Origin: Daphnia carinata
Lineage: Eukaryota > Arthropoda > Branchiopoda > Diplostraca > Daphniidae
Direction of reading: 5' to 3'
DNA length: 64,000 nt
NCBI RefSeq assembly: GCF_022539665.2
Contig: NC_081334.1
Span: 6,542,424-6,606,423, forward strand
Shown here: piece after piece, positions 11,458 to 28,247 of the stretch
Layout: each line of letters begins with the position of its first letter
Position numbering within the stretch: the stretch's first letter is position 1
Program-made: the position numbers and the translations under genes
Notes under the pieces: generated by a model
Told to the model about the DNA's origin: nothing
The model's input: only the letters and a program-made list of their open reading frames with translations
Database searches by the model: none

Positions 11458-14253
11458 TCAGCTATTCGCATTAGTTGAGCTGTTATTGAATAGTTGCAAT
11501 TTTACCAACTTAACAGCATCTCCAGCTTGAGGGACGACAAATCTATAATTACAAAGTCTTTTTTTTCAATACTGTTTTACTATTATTTCACACACGAGAC
11601 TTACCTGTCTAAATCTACAATTATAGTTTCTTCACCCTTCATGTTGCCATATTTGAAGGTGATGAATTCCGGATGCCGTTTTTTGCTGGTGATCTTCATG
11701 ATGGAGGACAACGAGCGATTAACGCTAATGCGAGCGAAACCCGGACGATCCTCGATTTCTCGCAGAGCATACAGGTGACTTGACGTAATAAGCAGGTAGC
11801 TACAGACAAAGAATTACAATCGTATAAATGCAGATGTAAAAGAGTTCAAATAATAATTACCTTGGAAAAGCATGCCCACTCTCTTTTACTTCGTGGCAGC
11901 GGAAAGAGTTGATAACGTCTGGTCTCTTGAGCCATGAGGATATGGCTACGAGTTCCTGATTCGGAGCATCAGCCTCTCGTTCAGAACTTCCCTCGAATGA
12001 TGGATCGTCTTTTTTATAAATAAAGAATTGTAAGTAATTTCGTTCGTTACAGTTGATTTAACGACGATTACCTCCATCTTGATCATCGTCGATCGAAAAG
12101 ACGGGCGCAATATTTCGATACAGTTTTCCGGCTCCTTTGCTCTTCCCCACAGTGCTGGGCTGATCTACTTTTTGAAGAACACATGAAGCAAGAAAATTTA
12201 AAATAGCAATTACAAAACATACCTTTGCTTTTGGTTTTTGGTGTTGTTTCATTATCTCCAACTGAAATAGGATTGACAATGTAATCGAGCAATTTGTCTT
12301 TGACTACTGCAGACTTTGAACGCATCCGACCAAAGAAGTCCGTTTTGTTAGAGGAAGAAGATCCCACCGTGCATTGAGGTGATCCACTAGTATTGCCTTT
12401 GCCAGCAGCTGTCGGCGTTGCATCCGATTTGTTGGCACTACAGACAAGGCACAATGATGGATTGTGATCAACTAGTCCGACAGGTTCAACGAATGTCGAC
12501 GTGGCAGCAATCCCGCTTTCCATCTGAGCTGCAACAAGAGCCTGATGCACAGCATGGAAACCGCCTTGGACAAGGCCGACAAACTGAACATGTCTTTGAA
12601 GGAAAAAGGCGACGACCATATGTACATATTGATCTTCTGCTTCTCTGCCCGAACCAAAAAACACCAAGTGCTCCCCTCCGGCAGCCGATTGCGCAGCAAT
12701 TGACTGTTTCTGAGAGGAGAGTAGCGCTTGCACAGCAACATTGAAAGCTTGAGGCTCAGTTAACATCTATTGCGCATAAGATTAATGAATTTAAAAGAGG
12801 CGTAAAATTATTGTTGTAGAATAATGGTCTTACAAGGTTTGAATCAAGATGAAAGGCTGTAGGAAGATGGCCAGCGTTGTACTGCTCGGCAGGCCGACAA
12901 TCAACAAGAAAAAAGCGCAACGCTCTCGTCTCGGCATCGGCTTTTGTCGGCGGATTCAATAAACGGCAGCTGACTAGCAATTCCTGTACAGAAACAGGAA
13001 GGCAAAGAGCTTGGGACAGAACCAAAAGATCCGTTGTTTTTTCCGACGTTTCTTCACCAAAGAGGGCTTGATGGTAATCCTAAACCAAAAGAATATACTG
13101 CACGTTAAAGCAGTCTTCTTTTTACTTGCGGCACTGTTAAAATTCGACTTACCCTCTTGTACGAAAAAGGAGTTTGTGCCGAATAGAGAACAGCTAATGA
13201 GCAAAAGTCATGAATATCGCCGGCTTCCATTTGTTGAGGAAGTTCTGCGATAGTTTCCAAAATTTTTTCCTTTTCACCCTTGTGAGCCATGATCTCATCC
13301 CTGTTTAAAAACAAATCAATTATCACCGACATTTTAAGATAAGGTATTCTTACTTGGCGTTGATGACGAGCACTAAGGAGAGGAAGAATATTAAAAACGG
13401 ATCGCCTCGAATGAAGTAATAATCCCATAGAGCTAGTACAGCTGGCAAATCACTCAAGGCAGCAAAAAGGGAGAGGAACTAACAAAGATATATAAAATGA
13501 ACAACCATTGATTAAATCAAGCGAGTGAGCTTGTTTACCCAATTCTGTGTATATAAATTAGGGGCAATTTTGTGTGAATCTAGGAAGGAACAGAGCTCTG
13601 GTTCATGGTACAGCAAAAGTAGTCGAAATAGATGCATAGCTACACCATTAAAATGGCACTGCCTGTACAGAAGTAATAGTTGATGAAACTGAATAACATG
13701 AATGAAATTTTTCTTTAGTGCCATTACCTTGGAATATATGAATCTAAAATTGCATTGAAATAGCTGTAAAGTTCATTTTTGGGGAGTTTTAAGGAGACCA
13801 ATGGTGTGAGAATATGAAGCCAGCCACTGTTTGGTTCGTAGTTCACGTTGTGAGTTTTGCAATAGTGCGTAACCAGAGACTCAAGATCAGATAGGATGGA
13901 AACTTTGTCTTCTTCTTCATTGTCCAACTTTTCTACTAAGATATTGCAGTCTTCTCTTAGTTTCGATTGATTCGTCAGATCGAAAATTTCGTTGAATCGT
14001 TCGAGCCCACTGGTAGAGCCGGTAGATGATCCCAATAACCGATGCCAAACTTGGCCACGCATGGAATCGGGGATGCTTTTACTGCGGCAGATCAATCGCA
14101 GGTCATGCAGGCTACATTGTTCATCTAGTGCTCCTTCTAGAGCTAAGATCCTATAGAAAAAAATTGGGAATCGTGTTACTTATTTCATACTTTTAACGGT
14201 GAAAGAATTAATAACTACCAAGAGCCATCCTCTGTCTCTAAATCGTCAGCCAT
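11458..14253 (-). CDS. TBC1D23: TBC1 domain family member 23
   Basis: Eleven exons: 14219-14253, 13728-14150, 13539-13662, 13354-13478, 13153-13300, 12834-13079, 12223-12766, 12072-12167, 11861-12008, 11605-11799, 11458-11542; 2169 bases in frame, 722 aa, close to the human length. Order: TBC domain (about residues 35-285, with MRGQVWHRLLG, FHLFRLLLLYHEPE-like core and WDYYFIRGDPFL), rhodanese-like domain (about 320-480, with DCRPAEQYNAGHLPTAF and GGEHLVFFGSGREAED), a Ser/Thr/Lys-rich linker, and the C-terminal domain (KEVKESGHAFP-like, then KITSKKRHPEFITFKYGN). In other animals this protein bridges golgins and endosome-derived vesicles at the trans-Golgi. The final 20 residues are read from the last exon running to TGA and are less certain. 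The catalytic Arg finger typical of Rab-GAPs is not apparent, as expected for this subfamily. Confidence 0.95.
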
Positions 14254-16237
14254 TGCACCTGTCAAATACCCAGCTGTTGTGTGTTTCGTCAGCTATTTTA
14301 TGCAAGCCCCGCCTCTAAGGCTCTGCCTGTTTACGAATAGCCTGATAAATAGCGTTCGTGTTACTGAGTTGAATTTTTATCTCTAATTTATGCACAACTA
14401 TGTTTTATTTCTCTTTATCTAGTTTCTTTCCTGTCCCACTTTGTATTAGGCGATTTCCACAAAATCTGAATGAACTTAGATAATCCGAACATTATTTATT
14501 TCTTGAGTGGTGATAATAAACTGAATAGACAACACACACCAATTTAAAGATTTGCTCAGTAGCATGCTTCACTCAATTCCTGTAAAATAAAATGGGTAAC
14601 TTAATTGTTTCTTCTTTTGACAAATAGAATTTTCCAATCAACAAAATCGTAAAGCGCTGTCGTCTTTCTAGCCGAACAGTGGAATTGTTTCTTTTTTCGA
14701 CGTAAGTCAAAGTCTACATCTCATTTGTCACAGACGAAAAACAATATCTCGTAAATCTGGATGAACACTACGCACAACTGTAATAGATAGCCAGGGTATA
14801 TATTGTATAAGAGGACACGTAACACAAGGGCAGAACACCACCAATACGGTCTACACTACAGTGTCCTGACTCCTGACATTGCATTTTTTCCCTTTTACTT
14901 CTTCAACGAAGGGAAAAGGGAGAAGTGTGAAGCAAAAACCGTTTACAGCCAACCCTGCAACTCTATCTTATAAATGTTTCGTTCAAGATCTTCCGGGAAT
15001 TCGCCGAGGCGCTGTTTGAGAATCGAAAAACAATGGTGAATAGAATTTGGAAAAATGAAAAAAAAAAAAATTGCACCCTCGAAAATTTTGCAGATCGACA
15101 ATGTGCACTAACAGATTGAAGCCTGGCTAAATAAGATTCCATCAACACACAAACAAATATCTGGGGAGGGGAATAAGATGCTTATGAAGCAATGAGCACC
15201 AGGCATTTAATCTGTTGTTCTATCTATGTCTTGGTCATTCAGCTTTTTCCTTTTTAAATCCCTACCCGATCTAAATCTGCAGCCTTCCCAGGGACGAGAA
15301 TTTCCGTTCTACCATCAGCCTTCGCAAACAAATTCAAAGAAACGGGATAACCAATCTGGTAACCGAAGACTGTTGGGTTATACCAATCTTAATGGAGAGG
15401 AAACATTAACAAAAGAGGTTTGTGGAATCGCCAAAAAAAAAAAAGGAAAGTACAAGGGACCTTTTCCGAGAGTGAGAAGTAAAAAAAAAACAAACAAAAG
15501 AATAATAATAAAGCTCGGCCGTTAGGTTGGAATTGGAGATGGAATGTTGGAAAGCGGCTATGCGAATAGCAGGATAAATTATGAATGCCAATCAAGCCAA
15601 TCAAACTTAAACCATATTCAAAAAGGAGTAGCAGGGACAAAAGAAGCTATACTTTTTGAGTTCTTCTGTTGTTGTTTAGCGGGAGAAAGGGTCTACGTTA
15701 CATGAACCACTATAATCTACTTGGAACATTTACACAGCTTCCATAATTTTTCTTTCTTTTTTTCTGTTTTGTTTTGGTAATTTTTTTGTTTTTGTTTTTT
15801 TTTTGTTATTTCTTTTGTTATTTTTTTTTTGCTGTTTTTGTTTGTTTTTGTTTTGCTAATTCTCGTTCCCATTGGCTGTCTATGCTGTGCGGCAACAGAA
15901 ACTGACATGTCACGGGGATGGCCACAGTCCAATTTTGGGTTATCTGGACTGTGTTAGACAAACGACACTAAAACATCTAATCAAAGTTGGAGGGGTTAGC
16001 GTTTGACAATAGACAGCTTAATTAGGCGCATGTGGTATGGGGTAGTGATCTTCTAGATCTATAGTTGGGATAAGGGAATCTTGGCAGGTTTTTCTACAAA
16101 TAATAATTTTAAAAAAGTCTCTACTTTAGGTCTGTTTAAATGGTTTGATGCTGCCTCTACAGTTTGAACGAAACTTCTTTGCAATCCTCTTCTCTTCATC
16201 CTGAAAAATGTTGCACGCCAAGTACGAGTCACCTTGT
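14254..16237. other. Spacer and long 3' UTR region with T-rich low complexity
   Basis: Contains the TBC1D23 promoter side and probably the long 3' UTR of the downstream B56 gene. Poly-A and poly-T runs occur at 15058-15070, 15433-15443 and 15481-15490. No coding exon is supported. Confidence 0.5.
15748..15863. repeat. T-rich low-complexity tract
   Basis: A run of about 115 bases made almost only of T with scattered G, in imperfect TTTTTG-type units. It probably lies in the 3' UTR of the B56 gene, where it would be A-rich in the transcript. Confidence 0.8.
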
Positions 16238-19486
<3,249 letters not shown>

Positions 19487-19782
19487 ATTTTTGGGCACGA
19501 AAAGAACTTAACTTTTTCTCAACACCCAAGTTTACATCGATACCAAGTTCCTTCGATACACACACGAAGGACTGACAGCGTGCCAGTTCTTCAGCAAGAG
19601 AAACAATTTTGAAGGAGAAAATTTAACTTGTTCTCATATAAGTAATTAACTTAACAAGAAAATTATAAAAACACGCTTACTTAAAAAAAATTTAAAGTAA
19701 TATTAATTTATAAAATTTTTACTTACTTTGGCAATGTTGCGACTTCACATCAAAACATGTTTGATTTTCTTGTTCCATACAC
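19487..19782. promoter_or_regulatory. Divergent promoter region, B56 / GFM2
   Basis: Only 296 bases separate the start codons of two housekeeping genes transcribed in opposite directions, so both promoters must lie here or in the first introns. No TATA box is obvious on either side. The function is inferred from position. Confidence 0.6.
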
Positions 19783-22700
19783 ATGATGTGCCGCATGAAC
19801 CAGCATTTGTTACGAATATGTCGCAGGATTCAATTTGGTCCTAGTATTAATTTACAACGAAAGTTGGGATCTATTGGTGATAATTTTGGGAAAGAATATA
19901 AGAAAAAATGCCTTTCTGCGTCACAAGAACTGATCCGCAATATCGGTATTATGGCGCATATCGACGCAGGCAAAACTACAACAACCGAGAGAATGCTGTT
20001 GTATGCTGGTGTAATCAGAGCTCCTGGTGAAGTACATAAAGGAGACACGGTGATGGATTATATGGAGCAAGAAAGAGAAAGAGGTTTTTAATTAATTTCA
20101 TAAAATCTTTTATTTGGTCTGTTGATTGACATTCTTCATGTTACAGGCATTACAATTGTATCTGCTTCGACCACTTTTCCATGGCATGGGCACCGAATAA
20201 ACCTTATAGATACCCCTGGGCATGTAGACTTCACTATTGAAGTTGAAAAGGCTCTCAGAGCTTTAGATGGTGCTGTTGCTATTTTGGATGCCTCTGCTGG
20301 TAATTCGTTGGCTTGCACTTAATAATGAGTTCAAAAGGATATTGAAAATCTTATTTACAATCTAGGTGTTGAAGCACAAACTTTAACTGTTTGGAGACAA
20401 GCTGATCGATATGAAGTACCAAGGATTATTTACTTGAACAAAATGGACAAAGTTGGGGCTAACTTAAAAACTTGCATCCAAGACATTGAGAGAAAACTTA
20501 AGTGTATACCACTTCAACTGCATATCCCAATAGGTTCAGGAAAGGAATTCACAGGAGTCATTGACCTTGTCAGCCTTTCCAAAAAAGAATGGAGTCTGAA
20601 CCATAATTCCTTTGGGGCCTTATATTCAACAAAGTTATCCTTAATTATGACATAAACCTTATGGGATTAGCTTGTCTTAACTGTTTTCTCTTTAAGGAAA
20701 TTGGACAACAAAAGTGATTCAGATACCTGGGCTGAGGTGTCCAAAAAACGTGCCGATCTCATCGACAGGATGGCAGATCTCGATGAAAAACTGGCGAATT
20801 TGATTATTGAAAGAGAGAGTCTGGACTCTGTAAGCTCAGAGGAAATGAATGGTGCATTACGAAGAATTACACTTGCCAGAGTAAGCTTACAAGTTTTTCT
20901 TAGTCCTGCGATTTTATTCGAATTCCTTTTTTAACAAAGACAGGAGTACCTGTGCTTTGTGGTAGTTCTTACCGCAATGTTGGTGTTCAACCGCTATTAG
21001 ACGCTATCGCAAATTATCTCCCAAGCCCTGGAGATCGAAGCTATGGCTTTGTTCAATCATACGCTGCAAACAACGATCTTTGCGCATTAGCATTCAAGAT
21101 TCAAAACGATGTTCAACGTGGACCATTGACGTACGTTCGAATCTATAGTGGCCAAATCGAAACCGTAAACTGATTCAGTCCGCATTGGAATGGCCGGTAA
21201 ATATTCATCAAATTCATTTATGTTGCAGGGGCAAAAAATATATAATGTTTCTCGCGAAAAAGCGGAAAAAAGCGGACGTCTTTATGTAGCCCACGCTGAT
21301 GAATTGAACGAAATCCAATCCTTGTCAGAAGGCAATATTGCTGTCTTATCCGGTCTTAAAGTAAGTCAAGTTTTTGCGTTTCACAGCTTCAAATAATTAC
21401 TGGGGAACCATGGTTTTATTTCTATTAAATGCAATCCAGGATACAGTCACTGGTGATACAATTACGGTATGAAATTTAAACCATTTTCGGCGATCTCTGT
21501 GTCAAAATAAATGTAGGATTTTTTAAAATTAATCATTGCAGTCTGGAGTGACCGCCATGAATGCAGCTCGACGTTGGCTAGCGAAGAAGCAAGGTGTTAC
21601 CGAATCAGAAGTAGCCCCCATTCTGGCCGGAGTTGAGATACCCGACCCAGTTTTTTTCTGTTCTATCGAAACAGCATCTCTTGTAAATTTTCTTGTGAAA
21701 GTCAATATTAGCTAAGAGTTAACTGATGAAAAATTTGTCTTACAGGCGTACCAAAAGAAATTGGAACTAGCGCTAGAAATGCTTCAACGGGAAGACCCTA
21801 GTCTAAAAGTCAAATATGATGAAGAAACTAGTCAAACTATTGTATCAGGTATGGGAGAGCTGCATTTGGAAATTGTATTAGAACGGATACGGACAGAATA
21901 TGGAATTGACGCAAGTCTTGGGGATTTGCAAGTAGCCTATAAAGAAACAACTCATAGCGAAATTACTGATACATTTATTTTGGACAAAATGTTAGGTGTG
22001 TAAGTTCATCGTAACAAAAATATTATTCGGCATAAACCTTAAATTTTATTTATCTTCCAATAGCCGGAACGAAGCAGTTTGTTAAGATGACTATGTCGGT
22101 TAAACCAGATCCTTCGGCTCATGGGGTGGTCACTCTTGAAAAAGGAATATCAAAAGAATCACGCGAACAACTTTCTAATGTCTGGGCTATCCATCTGAAA
22201 GCAGCGCAACGCGGTGTCACCAGCGCCCTTTCATCCGGGCCGCTGTTATCTTTCCCAGTAACTAATAATGATAATGACGAAACATCAATCAGAATTTGTG
22301 CGTCAGTCTGTGAAATTGTCTTTGTTCTTAGGTCACTTGTGTTCGATTGTGTCTACATTCACTTGAAGTGGGACCTAGAACTTCGGAGTTAATGGTTGCA
22401 GCAGCAGCATCGCAGTGTGTGTCTCAAGTAAAAACATAATTTTTTACATAAAAACTTCTCAGCATCTTTAATTTTTGCATCCATTTTAAATGTAGTTACT
22501 TCGAAAAGGGGGAACACGATTAATGGAACCATTTATGAAATTAGAAGTAATTATTGAAGACCGTTACTTACACGCTGTTATTGGTGATTTTTCTCAGCAT
22601 CGTTCTGACATAATTGACGTCAGCGAACGTCATGAACTAAAGGTATCAGGGATCTTCACCAATGTCAATGTTTACATTGAAATCAACAAATGTGTGTTCT

Positions 22701-22873
22701 AGGTTGTTCTAGCTGAAAGCCCTTTGTCCGAGTTGCGAGGATATTCCAAAAGAATTCGCATTTTGACATCTGGAACAGCTACATTCAGTATGGAATTTTC
22801 CTGCTACAAACTCATGTCGTTGCAGGATCAAAAAAAAGCTATAACAGAAGTTACGGGAATTGAATGTAATTAA
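19783..22873 (+). CDS. GFM2: Mitochondrial elongation factor G2 / ribosome-releasing factor 2
   Basis: Thirteen exons: 19783-20083, 20147-20299, 20366-20633, 20697-20880, 20940-21164, 21229-21360, 21440-21466, 21542-21682, 21746-21995, 22064-22257, 22332-22427, 22496-22642, 22703-22873; 2289 bases, 762 aa. A basic N-terminus ([18 protein letters not shown]) fits a mitochondrial targeting sequence. GTPase motifs: AHIDAGKTT (P-loop), RERGITI (G2), DTPGHVD (G3), NKMD (G4). Later domains carry [25 protein letters not shown] and PLSELRGYS. The GFM2-like wording [13 protein letters not shown] separates it from GFM1. In mitochondria this factor splits ribosomes during recycling with RRF. Exon 7 is a 27-base microexon. 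Confidence 0.97.
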
Positions 22874-23212
22874 TTTAACAGCGTATTTGTAATACGTAAG
22901 TAAATTTTCAATTAGATTTTTTTTATTACTGTTGATACCAATAAATTCAAATGAACCCATATACAAAAAAAAAATGAGTAACTAGCATATAATGGCACAC
23001 GGGGACCAACCAGTAAGAGAAATGCCAATAAATGAATGGCGCGCCTGTTTCACAAAGATAACACCCACGAAATTTTTTCTATAAACACTTCAGGCAATAA
23101 AATTCTATCCCTTTCAAGTTGGTCTCGATAGGGTATAATGTTTCTATTCCAGTAAGGCACTTGAGCGACGACCAGCGAACAAAGTGCCCCTGTAGGGTCT
23201 AGCCGGATATGT
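22874..23212. other. Short convergent spacer, GFM2 / atlastin
   Basis: 339 bases between two stop codons of convergent genes, holding both 3' UTRs. An AATAAA lies at 22940 for the + strand. The 3' UTRs may overlap. Confidence 0.5.
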
Positions 23213-25818
23213 TTACGATGATTTGGCTTTCGACACATTTGCTCTGGTGTGATTACTAACTCCTGCTGCAACCTGCGTTCCCATCGTTATGTTAGTCATT
23301 CGTTGAGTCACTTGTTCCAATCCCGATCCAGCCATGTTTAAGTACGTCGGCCGGACAGCCTATAAATAGGACGAGATGATTGATAAAATTGAGCAATATA
23401 AATTTAGCAAAATTTGTGTGCACAACTTAAGACCTACACTGGAGTTCCTTTCGAGCTGCAAACGACTCAGAAGGGATTAAGAAGTCACAAGTATATTCGA
23501 ATAATTAATGAATGCTTACATTTTCCCAAATTGCTTCGGCTATGAAATCGATCACCGTTCCAATATCCCGCATTCCTCCTGAATACCTGCGAACACGAAA
23601 GCACAAACTTAAAATGACATTTTGCATAATTTATGTGACTTTTGGGAATACTGGAGGTTAGTTTACAAGGTTAAAACCTAAGTAGGATTGAGAGCTAAAA
23701 GTTGATGTATTCTTCTCGATCAAAGGCGTTACATTTGACCAAAGCTCTTTACGTATATGAAACTTCTGTGTAAAGTAACATAAATGAATAAGCTAGTTTA
23801 TGTAAACCAAGACCCAAAGCCAGAAAAATCCTTTTAAAAAAGGGAGAAGTATCAATTCAGCGTTAAATAATCAGAAGACGTGGAAGAATAAAAGTATGTT
23901 AATTGTCGCAAACCAAGAAAAAGCTTTCGAAGGAGCCGAAAAGTATTGCAAAAAGAAAAGAGAAACGTGCGCCTCACCTGATATAAGCCCATGTACAGAG
24001 AGTCACCAGAGTCAAACCCATCGCCAGGTTTGCCAAGTTGGCCAAAGGGTATAGTCCCAGTAAGCCTAGGAATCCAGAAACAAAGTAGAAAAAGATGGCC
24101 ACAACAAACAGAGTAGCGGGTGTTTTGAATGCTTTAAAAATGTTTTTGCTTTCGTTTTGAGTTCGATAGTGATTAAACTGATCTTCAATTTCCTAGAAAT
24201 ATAGAGAAATTTAATTTCGGAACCGAAAAGGCCGAGAAAATACAAAATGAAGCATACCTGCTCTAAACGATCCTTGTATTTTTCTGAGAATTCCGCCCCG
24301 CCCATTTTCCTGCGTCCTTGAAAGTGTTCAATAGCTTTATCTTTTACGCGCATATGTTCGCCTTCCAATGCATTGGAACTCATAAACGGTTTGTCTCCAC
24401 CACAAATGGCTTCCATTGAAGACGAATAAACTTCTTTAGCACCCGCAACGGCTTGGAGAGATAAACTTTATCATTTACTCCATAGCACAAAATCGGTCCC
24501 TTACGTCTACTTACCCGAAAGATTGTTGGCTTCCGCAGTTGCCTGCAAAGAAAAGTTTGATATTGAGTTTTTTCAGCTCGCAAGAATTGTACAGGAACAA
24601 CATTACGTGACCTCCAACATAGATTTTGGTTCAGGCAATTCATCACCCTTGTAAATAGCCATATAAGATTGGAAGTAATGCAGCAACTCTTTTGCCCGGA
24701 TACGGTTTCCACCAATCTGTTTCACAACTAAATTTTCTGGCGATAAAAGAAGTGGAACCAATACTTTCAATTGCTCCTTGAAATCGGGTTCGATGTCTAT
24801 AGAAAAATGAGAGAACAGTTACGTTTGCCTTTGAAACATGCCAGTAATCATATACCAGTTAATCGACCATCGAAGTTTGGATTAGTGGCTACTTTAAGTC
24901 CCGGATGCGGCATCAAAAAACAAGAAATATCCGTGAAACAGGCACGGATATGTCTACGAAGAGCTTGTAGTTCAGGATGCTGTTTTTCCGAGATCTGCAA
25001 TCTTCGTTCTAGAATAGACTTCCCGCCTACTTCTCCATAGGCAGCTTCGTAAGGGAAGCTCCAATCTCGTACTAGAAATTCCAACTTTTGGAAGGGGACA
25101 TCGCCCGAATCTTCCAACGCAAGTCGCCCATATTCGGTAAAAAGCTATGTAGTATAAACAAAAATAACAGTATTTGTTTACGACATAAGGAAAATTTTTA
25201 TATTACCTGTAGATGTTGCAAGTCATCTTCTTGTATGTTTTGAGAAAGGTTGTAAACTTGAACACTGCTAGTCATAGTGCTAAGTGCAAAAATTGTTGCA
25301 CAGTCTCTAACAGTACTTTGGCTGTCAAAGGCCCCTTGAGTATCTAACAAAAGTACAGCAATCTAAAATAGAAAGATTGTTGCCCATGAAAATCCCTTTA
25401 ATTTAAACTCTACAAATTGAAAAACCCACTTTTTCTCCATTGGGTGCATCCACCATCAACACTTCAGACCATGCAAGGATTCCAGTAGTGTCTCGTTCAC
25501 ATCCTCCTCTCCATGAAAAACCTGTCAATGGGCGATCTTCTGGTCCAAGCCAATCTGGGGAACCCTACAAAACCACAAAAATCAGTTAAGCTACCAAAAG
25601 TAAGGCCTCTACTATTTTAATACATTGGCTTTCAGGTAACGTAGAAAGAAATCTAGAAGGAAAGATTTCCCTTTCCTAAAAGCTCCCGCAACTGATATAA
25701 CAGCAATGTGCTTGTCTTTCACATGTTCTTGACAGACAATGTTTGCCAGAGCTTCTTCATCCAATTCAAAAGTATGGTCTTCTCTAGCCAAAACAATCTG
25801 AACAGGTTTTCCTTCCAT
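23213..25818 (-). CDS. atl: Atlastin, ER membrane-fusing GTPase
   Basis: Ten coding exons: 25624-25818, 25430-25564, 25207-25362, 24856-25144, 24612-24796, 24515-24542, 24258-24451, 23978-24192, 23520-23586, 23213-23359; 1611 bases, 536 aa. The dynamin-like GTPase domain shows the P-loop GAFRKGKSF, a DTQGAFD switch II and the RDWSFPYE guanine-specificity motif. A helical bundle follows, then two closely spaced membrane segments ([20 protein letters not shown] and [17 protein letters not shown]) and a cytosolic tail. Atlastins fuse ER tubules. The start (MEGKPVQIV) aligns with the fly start. An AG acceptor just upstream (TTACTTAG before GAATGG) implies a non-coding first exon farther up. One exon is only 28 bases. 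Confidence 0.96.
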
Positions 25819-26767
25819 TCCTAAGTAAACAATAGAAAATTTAGTATTGGAAAAATAGTCCTCTGAAACTGCTGTGGATATTCTATGGGAGATTGTTGGA
25901 ACAACATAAGAAGTAAGAAAACTTGTTTGCTAGGTTAATGTATAGTTACATGTAGGAAGTATAGGGGGAGGATGAGTGGTTTGAGTTTTCATTCATTGCC
26001 TGTTTTACTTGTACCATATTGACCAACAGGTTTTTTTTTCTTAATTTCTATTTTGGGCCCTGAACAGTTATAGGTATTTCAAAGTTTCATTTGTCACATC
26101 AGGACTAAAATACAATATTCAAAGTAAAAAACCAAAAGAGATACTAAATGCTTAACTTGGCGTAGATTATCTAAATCTAAATCACGATATTCATTATATG
26201 TTAATAAAATTACTATGACCATAGGCGGAAATCAACGTTACCAGATAGATTTTCTGTTTACAATTCGATCACCCACTTTTCACTTCATCAAAATCCAGCA
26301 GTAAAAATAGTTGGACGTTTCTCGTCTTCCTCTCTCGAAGAAATTGGAAATAGGAGCAGTTCTCTTCTGCACGAATGGCATCACTGGATGCAGCTGACGT
26401 ACTAAATATTTTTAACTGACATTTCATACAATTTTCGTTAAATGTATTTACCCAAATACACATACTATTAATTCTATGTTGTGATTTCCAAAAATCAAAC
26501 AAGTTCAGTGGTAAAGTTGGATAACTTTTCTCCGATTTCAGTCAACAAAGGCCATTAATTAATTGATAGGCCAGATTTTCTATCAGGTTCGGTCATTTCC
26601 CTCGGATTTTCGGAATTGGAATTGGAATTCGGAAAGCTTGAGCAAAAGAAATAAAAAAATTTTGCAACCTAGCCTAGTTTGAACGTCAGAAATATCGTCT
26701 GCTTCACTGAATAAACGAATAGAAATAAGAAACACGTGTGTAAGCAGCATTATACGAATCAATTTAA
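25819..26767. promoter_or_regulatory. Divergent upstream region, atlastin / RCL1
   Basis: 949 bases between opposite start codons. It should contain the 5' UTR exon(s) of atlastin and the promoter of RCL1. A minus-strand open stretch near 26269-26502 has no clear splice link and is not called as coding. Confidence 0.45.
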
Positions 26768-28172
26768 ATGTCTAATAACGATTCGAAGCAGCAAAATCTG
26801 AATAGGCTGAAGTACGAGGGATGTAATTTTTTTCGACAACGACTAGTGCTGGCTACCCTATCGTGCAGACCTGTTTCAATTGTAAACATTCGATCAAAGG
26901 AAAATGATCCTGGCCTTAGAGGTACGAAGTTTTTTACTATAGAAATAATAATAATAAATTCTAAACAATAATCCTTCTTCTTTGTACTGCAGAATTTGAA
27001 GCGAGTTTCATCCGACTTCTTGACAAAATTACAAATGGGTCAAAGATTGAAGTTAATGAGACAGGCACAGCTGTCCATTATGAGCCAGGTCTCTTGTATG
27101 GTGGAACAATTGAACATGATTGTTGCACTCTGCGATCCATCAGTTATTATTTAGAGCCACTGTTACCTCTTGGTCCCTTCTGCAAAATACCTTTAAATCT
27201 AACTCTTAGAGGGGTAACAAATGATCAGACTGATCCATCAATTGACATTATTAGATGCTCTTCCATGCCTGTATTGAAAAGATTTCTTCTAGTTGATGAT
27301 GGTTTACTGTTAAAGATTTCAAAACGGGGGGCACCACCTAAAGGGGGTGGAGAAGTAATTTTTACTTGTCCTTTAAGGAAGCAGTTGCGAGCACTACAGG
27401 TAAATTTTTACACTGCCTGCTGGAAAACTATACTGACCAGGATATGTTTTTTCGTTTAGTATGTAGATCCTGGAAAAATAAAAAAAATTAGGGGTGTTTC
27501 GTACGCTCTACGCACTTCTCCCACAATGACAAATCGCATGATTGAAGCTGCAAAAGGTGTACTTTTAAAATACATTCCGGACGTCTTCATATTAACCGAT
27601 CATAGAAAAGGACCCGCTAGCGGTTTATCACCTGGTTTTGGCATTACACTGACCGCAGAGACAATAAATGGTAAATTACTAAGAAATATGATTTTAATCC
27701 TTCGAAAATATTTAGTAGCAACTCCTCTTAGGTACATTTTTGTCGGCTGAAGCAACGTCCAATCCCCAAGGCGACAAGCAGGTTCCATCGGTAGCCGAAG
27801 AACTAGGTGAGCGAGCTGCTATTCTGCTTCTAGAAGAAATTTATCGGGGAGGATGTGTAGATTCTTCAAACCAACACTTAGTTCTGTTGCTAATGGCCCT
27901 CGGACCTAAAGATGTATCTAGAGTTCTACTGGGGCCGCTGTCGCCTTACACGTGAGTCTCTTCGTATAAAACTATTCAGGGTTAGCATTTTTGTAATTTT
28001 TTCTTTTGGCAGGATTCAATTTCTAAGGCACATGAGAGATTTTTTTGGAACAGTTTTTAAAATGGAGACAGATGCAAGGCATGAAGAAGATGATTTGAGG
28101 ATTGGAACTGAAAAAGTATTGATGACATGTGTGGGCACTGGTTACACTAATCTAAGTAAGACTATGACCTGA
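26768..28172 (+). CDS. RCL1: RNA 3'-terminal phosphate cyclase-like protein 1
   Basis: Five exons: 26768-26921, 26993-27399, 27460-27670, 27732-27951, 28013-28172; 1152 bases, 383 aa. Conserved stretches include YEGCNFFRQRLVLATLS, RGVTNDQTDPSID, GAPPKGGGEV, GKIKKIRGV and LLLEEIYRGGCVDSSNQ, ending NLSKTM. RCL1 is a nucleolar cyclase-fold protein that lacks cyclase activity. It works with BMS1 in 18S rRNA maturation. The stop lies only 75 bases from the facing NDUFA5 stop, so the 3' UTRs very probably overlap. Confidence 0.97.
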
Positions 28173-28247
28173 TTTCAGCTTGTTTATAATACACACTATT
28201 TGTCTATTATCTTCCTTGGTTCACATTCAATTTACATTTTACTTTGT

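Noticed and set aside
15226-15525. Lys-rich open frame
   Set aside because: Made from poly-A stretches in a probable UTR; no protein family features.
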